The position numbers and the translations under genes were made by a program. 64,000 nt of DNA from Acanthosepion pharaonis (Eukaryota; Mollusca; Cephalopoda; Sepiida; Sepiidae). Shown here piece by piece: positions 58,046-64,000 of this stretch; the stretch's first letter is position 1; each line of letters begins with the position of its first letter. The stretch covers positions 2,124,001 through 2,188,000 of the forward strand of contig CAHIKZ030005439.1 of the NCBI GenBank assembly GCA_903632075.3, in the 5' to 3' direction. Under the pieces are notes generated by a model that did not search any database, had not been told where the DNA came from, and saw nothing but the letters and a program-made list of their open reading frames with translations.

Positions 58046-59049
58046 TTAGGTGCATTCTGTGTTTTTGGTTTCAAATCCTATTGATAAATAACTTATGCTG
58101 TCAGATTTTATTATGGAAGCAAGTTTTCACAATAAAATATGTATTAACCAACCAATATTGACACAATTTTTAGTTATACTTATAAATTACCATGTGAATT
58201 TCAGCTTATAGTGTGACACTGGAACCTCAAGAAGTTAGTTAAAAAAAAAGAAAAGGGAAAAAGAAAGAGAAAAGAGACTACTTAATTGTTAAAATTTGCA
58301 GGAAAGTGGATTGAAAAGTTGAAGATAATTAAAAATGAAATATGTTGAAAAATTATCTTTCAGAGTAATGAAATGAAATCTCAAACAGTTCCAAGAAGAA
58401 TTGAAGCCAAATTTAACTAGATAGAATTCAGTAAGATTGAGCAAAACCAAGACTACCCGTCCTCCCCTACTTCCCACCAATAAAAAAATCCTGGAAAATA
58501 GAAAAATATATGTTGTCAATAAAGAACATGGGTGGTCACCAAAATAACATCTAAAACTGTTCTGGACAAAGAGCCAGGAAAAACATCTGATTTGAATTGG
58601 CCACCTAGAAGAAAAATATCCCTACAAAAATAGAGATTATCCCCTAAGATTGGGGATGGGTTCATTCATTTTAATTTCTGTGACATTCATCAAAGTTGTT
58701 ATGGCTGACATTATTTTAGATTCTTTTGGATACAAGTGATAATGAAAAATTAATTACTAGCCCTGGAGTGGCCATAGGTAACCAGATGTGTGGCCTGGTT
58801 GAGAGAGAAATCACCTAAAACAACCAACATGAGACAAGCTGATAAAGAGAGATCAATTATTGAAATCCCCTTTTCACCTATACATTCTAAAAGTTTTTAT
58901 ATATATATGTTTGTTTGTTTCTTGAGAAGCAATAAAAACAGCTGTTAGTAATGTTAAAATCCCAAACAGTAGAGATTTAATAAAATCAATAGGAGAAAAG
59001 CTGAAACTATTTGAATATCATGGAGCTCATATTATAATGAATAATAATT
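57651..59049. other. Intron sequence, no gene seen
   Basis: AT-rich with (TA)n at 58014-58043. 58060-58150 resembles part of fold-back structure C (the TTTTATTATG and AATAAAAT...TATTAACCAACCAATAT blocks). 57665-57700 resembles the end of the 36.0-kb MITE. Confidence 0.5.
58014..58043. repeat. (TA)n microsatellite
   Basis: About 15 TA units. Confidence 0.93.
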
Positions 59050-59330
59050 TATTCAATTATATAAGATATTGTGTTCTTCTTGTATTAATTTGAACTATTA
59101 TTATTTTAATTAGCATAGATGTTATTATAGACACATTTCAACCAATTACCCTCTGGGCATCATCAGGTACCCATTGATTGGCTGATATGAGATATATTGA
59201 TTATTGTGATATTTTGTCACTGTGCTATCAGTTATTGGTTAAACATTGTGACTATAATAACATCTATATCAACCAAGATGAGAACAATAAATTGAAATAA
59301 TATAAGAATATTGCCAATTACTCATCTTGG
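59050..59330. repeat. Fold-back structure E
   Basis: Arms about 59050-59145 and 59225-59330 are imperfect reverse complements around ATAGATGTTATTATAGACAC. The left arm is followed by CCCTCTGGGCATCATCAG, which on the minus strand resembles the stretch after the coding end of Penelope-like elements. The spacer is about 80 bp. Confidence 0.65.
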
Positions 59331-60360
59331 AAATGAAACACTAAAAAGATATTGTGTTAAGCTTAATATGTTTCTATGGTCAATCTTTTGAGTTAATTTA
59401 TAAATGAAAATTTGGGTTGCATTTTGTTTGTTTGTATAATAAAACCTGGCATACACAAAATAAGTAATCGGTAAGAGTAACTAGGATAGATATTATAAAC
59501 TGAAATTCAGATGATTTTATTGCTTATATAGATATAAGTAAATCCTAAGAATTTTACCAATATTAGATTGAGTAATATCAATTTTATCATAAAAATATTG
59601 CCTTATATAATAAAATATAACAGTGTAGTTGACATTTATTTATATACTAATATAAATATAGTACTTTGTATTCAGTAAATGGATTTAAGAATGTACACTT
59701 CTCAGATAAATAGTTTCATAACCTTTTAGCAAAATTGAAAACCAAAAAGAAACAAATGTCTTGTCCCAGGTGGCTGTCTCCAATCAGCATTTCCTCATTG
59801 AACTTAAAGGGGTAGGGTCAGAGTTATTCCCTGATGCTGAAGCATTCTAAATGCCAAAGGAATTGAACAATTTTTGTTTCTTGCCTGCACATACACATGA
59901 GGGCTCATTGCATTAAATTTATTCACATGTCTTATTTGTTCTCAAATTATCAAATAAACAATAAACTGCTGATATATATTAGTTGGGGATTATCTGAATA
60001 CTTTGATATTTCCACAATCTTTTAATTAATCTTTATTCATTTGCATGTAACTGTTTACTTGATCTGAAATAGACAATTCATATGCTTATTAATTAAGAAA
60101 CATATAAATGAATAGATATAGGATCACCTTACTAAATCATAAAGATGTATGAAAATATAAGACACTGCAAAGTTCAAATTAAATGGAACAGTTTCTTTCA
60201 TGTAGCATTTATGAAAAATACCAACTTATTATCTACTTCAGTAGGTATCAATGGTTTACTGTAAAGTTCACTTCAATTTTAAAATTTTTCATCCATTGAT
60301 AAATTTGATTTCCAATGTTGGCTAATAGGTTTGATTTATTTTTATCTTTTTTCTCGACAG
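59331..60360. other. End of intron 3, no gene seen
   Basis: AT-rich. About 59500-59620 is loosely related to fold-back structure C. Confidence 0.5.
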
Positions 60361-60410
60361 GGATCACTCATAGCAAATTTAATTCTTGGAATCATAATCT
60401 TAAAGCGATC
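60361..60410 (+). CDS. SLC35B4: SLC35B4 coding exon 4
   Basis: 50-nt exon between acceptor CTCGACAG and a perfect GTAAGT donor (60411). It encodes GSLIANLILGIIILKR plus two bases, the fourth membrane segment, and follows the FRA of exon 3 exactly as in the family. Sixteen codons plus two bases leave exit phase 2, so the next exon must begin with one codon-completing base. That exon is not in the window: about two thirds of the protein (family length about 330 residues, ten helices) lies downstream of 64000. Confidence 0.94.
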
Positions 60411-61619
60411 GTAAGTCATTTTAAAAATATTTTTCTATTCATATTTCTAAAAAAAAACTGTTGTCTAAATATTTTATTTTAATTGTAAGTTAAATATTGT
60501 TGTTATATTTTGACTGCATGAACAAAGTAATTTTACAATTGCATTGTATTTATGGAATACCATAAACTTTGTTGCTCTGCATTTTCTAGCTTATATTCAA
60601 TACTTCCTGAATATTTTTTAATCATTTCACCCCAAGTAAGGCAATGAAGCCACTAAGACGCCAGGGTTTCTGAGTATGAGAGAATATAAGGAGAAAACAA
60701 AAGAACAAAAATTAAGAAAAAGGTAAATTATGGAGTTTTTGTTGTCAAATTTAAAATAGAAGAAAATTCTATTTCTATTACATCACCAGAAGAATCCATC
60801 CTATGTAGATGGACAATGATTATGAGTAGACTTTTCTGATGACATAGAAAAGTACTACACATGCACCCATATAGTTAAATGCAAGCTGCATATCAGTTTT
60901 AAATTCTACATGACTTATTAATCTTAATTAAAATTTGTTATCTTAAAACAAGATTATATAGAAGTGAGTCACATTATATTATTAAAAAATAATCAAATCT
61001 TCCAGAAATTGTAAACATTCCAAAATAAGGGAAGCTACTCTTTTAGAAACATTTTTTGCTAATCTTAATTATTTCCCTTGTATCTATTTGTTTATAGTAA
61101 AGCAATAATAAAAATTACAAGTTTTCACAAAGATCACATTGTTTCTACTTTTTCTCAAATATATATCAAATTAAACAATTAGATAAATCAATAAATTAAA
61201 TGTAATAATATTCGATACTTTTTAAATGAGATGATTATTATTAATTTTTTAATAGTATTTCTTTTATCTCAATTTCAGTCACTTTTTCTCACAACTTCTC
61301 AATCATTATTTCACGATCATTGATAAGCAATATGGATTAGAAATAAAAAAAAAAAATAACCATCTAAGTTACATCCCTTATTTTCTATAAACACTCCTTT
61401 CCAGTTAGTGGAGAGAGAAATAATAAATAAAGAGATATGACTAGATTTGAATGACTATTACTGATTGGCCTCTGTAGCATTTTATAATTGCTTTCTCATG
61501 ACAATTTATTTTAATATTTTTACTATGTTTTAATTTGGTAATTTTATTAAGTATCACTAATATTTCAATTGTTTTAAAAGATTTATTTCATATTTATAAA
61601 GTCACTTCTATCTTTAGTT
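60411..61619 (+). other. SLC35B4: Start of SLC35B4 intron 4
   Basis: From donor GTAAGT. AT-rich; no further SLC35B4 exon recognised. The intron continues through the gypsy element to the window edge. Confidence 0.75.
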
Positions 61620-61670
61620 TGTGGTGGTAACACAATGACTCAACTGATAGTAGCAGATAGGGAAAAAAAA

Positions 61671-61783
61671 AAAACAAACTGCGGCCCGTTGCTCCGCCAA
61701 ACGGCACCGCCAGCCTTCGCAAATCGGACAGGTAGATATCCACTGTCTTACCTGGCTCAAGCCGTCGTCCGACGAACTGTTTG
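61671..61783 (-). pseudogene. Extra gag fragment joined to RT end and LTR end
   Basis: Minus strand reads VGRRLEPGKTVDIYLSDLRR followed by LAVPFGGAT, a diverged second copy of 63236-63333. One side continues into RT-thumb sequence, the other into the last 50 bases of the LTR. It keeps CGA at the position where the main gag has TGA, so it came from another, less damaged copy. Confidence 0.82.
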
Positions 61784-62012
61784 TTGGATGTTTTCACATC
61801 CATTGGTTGCTGTGGTTGCCAGGTGCTTGACGAATGCAACTGCCACCCTGAGCTATCCACACGGGGAAATGACCAACAAGTTTCCACACAACAAAAAATA
61901 CTGGCATGACGGGTCAACACATCAGGGACTTCGGAATCTGACTTCCCTCATTTCCATCGGAGGGTGCCATTCTCTTCCCAAACTTGCAAGCCAAGAACTC
62001 TTGCTCCATCTC

Positions 62013-62940
62013 TCAGTCGCCCGGATCCTTGCACACCAAACCGTAATCTGAAAAGTGTTGTCGTACCTGCGATGCAGAGACCAAACTTTCATTAATGAAA
62101 ATATCATCAACGCATGCTGATGTGGCACTTTCAATTGTGCGGTCTTGTGATGTGATGGCATCTGTAATGGATTTCATAATGAGTGGCGCCACATTTAGCC
62201 CAAATCCTAGCCGCGTAAGACAGAAGCGTGGCCTTTGAAAATAACTGTTTGAAATGGCCACAGCACTTCGTTGATGTGAATCTGAAGATATGCATTTCAC
62301 AGATCCAGAAGCGACACATTGACTCCCTGCTGCTGCCACGTTCTCAGCTTATGCATTGGCAGTAAAAGCATCCACAAAGTCGTTCAATTCATGGTAATCG
62401 AGTACCGGACGCACCTTCTGTTTCTGCTCCTGCACGACTGCCATCAAGGGAATCAGACCCTTTGGGGTCCCAGTCTTTCCTGGGGGTACGGAATCAACCA
62501 GCCGTTCACAATCCACACCCTCTCGTCGGAATTGAAAGAGACGTCGAAATCCGGCTCACTAATGCAAAGGGCTGCACACACCTTTCTTCCTTTACCCAGT
62601 TCCACATTTCCGGCTGGCGTGATTATCATGCCTCCTAATGCTCGGATCGCATCGATCCCAAGCAGCAGGTCGTAACTGAGGGGCCTTTGACATGCCACCA
62701 AAACGTCGACCTTGGCATGATTCCCTCAGTCTGTGAGGATTGATACAGTCCCGACACCACAACAGGCCCGGGACACTCCGTCAATCGTCCGAATCTCGAT
62801 TTGTTGACTGCTCCATGTCATGCATCGATCCGCACTAACGATCGATCCGGAACATCCAGTGTCGACGAGCGCCGAACATCGTTTACCCTAAACGCACACA
62901 TTGACAACAGGCAATGCCGCATTTACTGACCGGACCTGTT
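62013..62940 (-). pseudogene. Protease and RT of gypsy element 2
   Basis: Protease: ALVDTGCSGSIVSAD at about 62865 with an intact DTG, then GVSRACCGVG, a stop (about 62730), and YDLLLGIDAIRALGG. A deletion brings VWIVNGWLIPYPQERLGP close behind. RT: KVRPVLDYHELNDFVDAF, then a frameshift; SLLDL and LQIHI-type residues in another frame; CLTRLGFGLNVAPLIMKSI; and ACVDDIFINES, where the first residue of the usual Y-x-D-D box is Cys. It breaks off after LVCKDPGD, with the thumb continuing in other frames to about 61790. Confidence 0.85.
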
Positions 62941-62973
62941 GCAGCGATAGCAGCGTAGTCGTGCTCATGTCCA

Positions 62974-63588
62974 TCATCTGCTCCCGCCTCCTACATCACT
63001 TCGGCTCCGGCAGTCTCTAGAGAAATGGTTGGGTCCACAGCACTTGTAGCACTTTGGGCCCTCCTGCAGTGTCTCGGGCGTTCTCATTGCTGCCGCGACC
63101 TGTTCCGTGTCTTTCAAGATGTTTTGGACCCTGGCCAGCAATTCGTCAATTCCCAGTGTGTCCAATCTTGAAGATGCTCGCAGGAGCCGACTGGTGTCAT
63201 CGGGAAGTCCTGCCAGGAAGGCGCATCCCATTATGCGGTCTGTTGCTCCGCCAAACGGCACCGCCAACCTTCGCAAATCAGCCAGGTAGACATCCACCGT
63301 CTCACCCGGCTCGAGCCATCATTCGACGAACTGTTTCCAAGCGATGAAGGGGTCTATTCCAAAGGCCGTATATAGGGCACTCTTGATCTCTTCTAGGTCA
63401 GCATCGTCCCCGAGTTGTTGATATACAGCATAGGCTCCCCTCATGAGTCTCAGTGGGATGACCAGTGCAGGTTCTTTTATTTTGGACACCCTGCAAACAT
63501 GTTCGGCCTTCTCAAACCATTCGACGACAGTCGGGCCAGTGGGGGAGCCGTTGAATTCTGGGATCAATTTTAGATCGAACTTGTCCAT
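62974..63588 (-). pseudogene. gag of gypsy element 2
   Basis: Starts at ATG 63586-63588 (MDKFDLKLIPEFNG), 13 bases after the LTR end. Capsid-like region with VVEWFEKAEHVCR, then FIAWKQFVE and a TGA (about 63319) where the second gag copy at 61740 has CGA (Arg). The frame continues: WLEPGETVDVYLADLRRLAV, PFGGATDRIMGCAFLAGLP, then one zinc knuckle CYKCCGPNHFSRDC. Element 1 has two knuckle candidates; here only one is seen. Not functional because of the stop. Confidence 0.85.
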
Positions 63589-63601
63589 TGCCGAAATAGC
63601 T

Positions 63602-63800
63602 TGTGGTGGTAACACAACGACTCAACTGATAGTAGCAGATAGGGAAAAAAAAACTGCGAGGAGGGTAACCGACAAAAACAGTGTCACACGTCCAACCTTC
63701 TCATGAGCAAAAAACCCAGTGATCAGAAACAAAAACACACCTGCTTTATACAGCCGAGGACCGACCACAATTTGCATGCAACTTACGAGACAACGAGATA
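63602..63800 (-). repeat. LTR of gypsy element 2
   Basis: Read on the minus strand, it contains CTGTATAAAGCAGG (TATA-like box, about 63750-63763) and ends TTACCACCACA at 63602. Its last 50 bases recur at 61620-61670. The start is uncertain; a TGTCTCG at about 63791 is a candidate. Confidence 0.65.
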
Positions 63801-64000
63801 GAGTATTTTTTTTTTAATCAATTTTAATGAATATCTTATCTTTTACATTATTTGTGTACACTCAGCATGTTTATGGACAATCATTGGAAAGTTGAGAATA
63901 CATCCATTTAGAAGTTAGTTGACCTGTATTAATGTTAAGTACTAGGTTAAATGATAAAAATGTAACAGTAGGGTTGAGTTTAAGTCTCCCCCACCCAACT
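63801..64000. other. Intron sequence at right edge
   Basis: AT-rich flank right of the gypsy element; nothing recognised. Confidence 0.5.

Larger units (their letters stand above)
50302..60360 (+). other. SLC35B4: SLC35B4 intron 3 (10.1 kb)
   Basis: GTGAGT donor to CTCGACAG acceptor. It contains a mariner remnant, a LINE ORF1 remnant with the 5S-carrying retroposon inside, a Tc1 remnant, a Penelope-like remnant and fold-back structure E. Confidence 0.9.
61620..63800 (-). mobile_element. Gypsy-like retrotransposon (element 2), rearranged
   Basis: Minus-strand relative of element 1: the same gag-PR-RT order and clearly related residues, but diverged. From right to left: an LTR-like segment (63602 to about 63800) with a TATA-like box, gag, protease and RT. 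After the RT thumb (about 61790) comes a second copy of a gag piece, then a second copy of the LTR end (61620-61670). RNase H and integrase are absent. No target duplication could be fixed. GC content is well above the surrounding intron. Confidence 0.85.

Noticed and set aside
61279..61400. Possible exon 5 of SLC35B4 after TTTCAG at 61274-61279
   Set aside because: The in-phase translation (HFFSQLLNHYFTIIDK...) does not resemble the next family segment and runs to a stop.
1..64000. CRISPR array, phage, operon or bacterial defence system
   Set aside because: GT-AG introns, a conserved animal transporter and eukaryotic retroelements show nuclear animal DNA; no regular repeat-spacer array or bacterial gene layout is present.

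Overview
This window reads as nuclear DNA of an invertebrate animal, most likely a mollusc and possibly a cephalopod. The reasons are strong A+T richness, long (TA)n tracts, very long introns, decayed non-LTR, Penelope-like, Ty3/gypsy-like and Tc1/mariner elements, and one host gene split into short exons with GT-AG sites. The species is inferred; nothing in the sequence names it.

The only host gene I can support is the 5' part of SLC35B4, a nucleotide-sugar transporter of the Golgi/ER membrane, on the + strand. Four coding exons join in phase: 4099-4175, 49058-49171, 50199-50301 and 60361-60410. They encode about the first 114 residues, four membrane segments; the rest lies past the right edge. 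Intron 1 is about 44.9 kb, intron 2 about 1.0 kb and intron 3 about 10.1 kb. Intron 4 is open at the window end. Almost everything else is intronic mobile DNA in various stages of decay.

Layout: 1-4098 is the AT-rich upstream flank. 5854-13196 is a gypsy-like LTR element with a 5-bp target duplication (GAATG). Its 5' LTR is split by a 5'-truncated L1/Tx1-like LINE (5938-8749), which made a 32-bp target duplication. 13.8-16 kb, 24.3-26.2 kb, 28.9-29.7 kb, 31.55-33.38 kb and 59.05-59.33 kb hold fold-back (inverted repeat) structures, several bordered by (TA)n. Mariner-like relics lie at 30.5-31.2 (minus), 33.4-34.3, 41.9-42.6 and 50.8-51.5 kb, and a Tc1 relic at 54.4-55.4 kb. Penelope-like relics with GIY-YIG signatures lie at 34.3-34.8, 40.2-41.9 and 55.8-57.6 kb, all minus. 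A LINE C-terminal relic is at 35.4-35.8 kb. A LINE ORF1 (zinc knuckle) relic at 52.4-53.7 kb is interrupted by a 503-bp, GC-richer retroposon that carries a 5S rRNA-like unit. A second gypsy-like element, rearranged and on the minus strand, occupies 61620 to about 63.8 kb.

The most interesting signals are three. First, the 5S-containing retroposon has a 21-bp perfect inverted repeat around the 5S unit and an AGTAC-repeat tail. Second, a shared terminal motif (core close to ATTCTGTCAGATT) recurs at six or more places, mostly running straight into (TA)n, as if the microsatellites were tails of a Penelope-like family. Third, the second gypsy element has its RT joined to a second copy of a gag segment and an LTR end, which looks like template switching. 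No bacterial-type system, CRISPR array or tRNA was seen.
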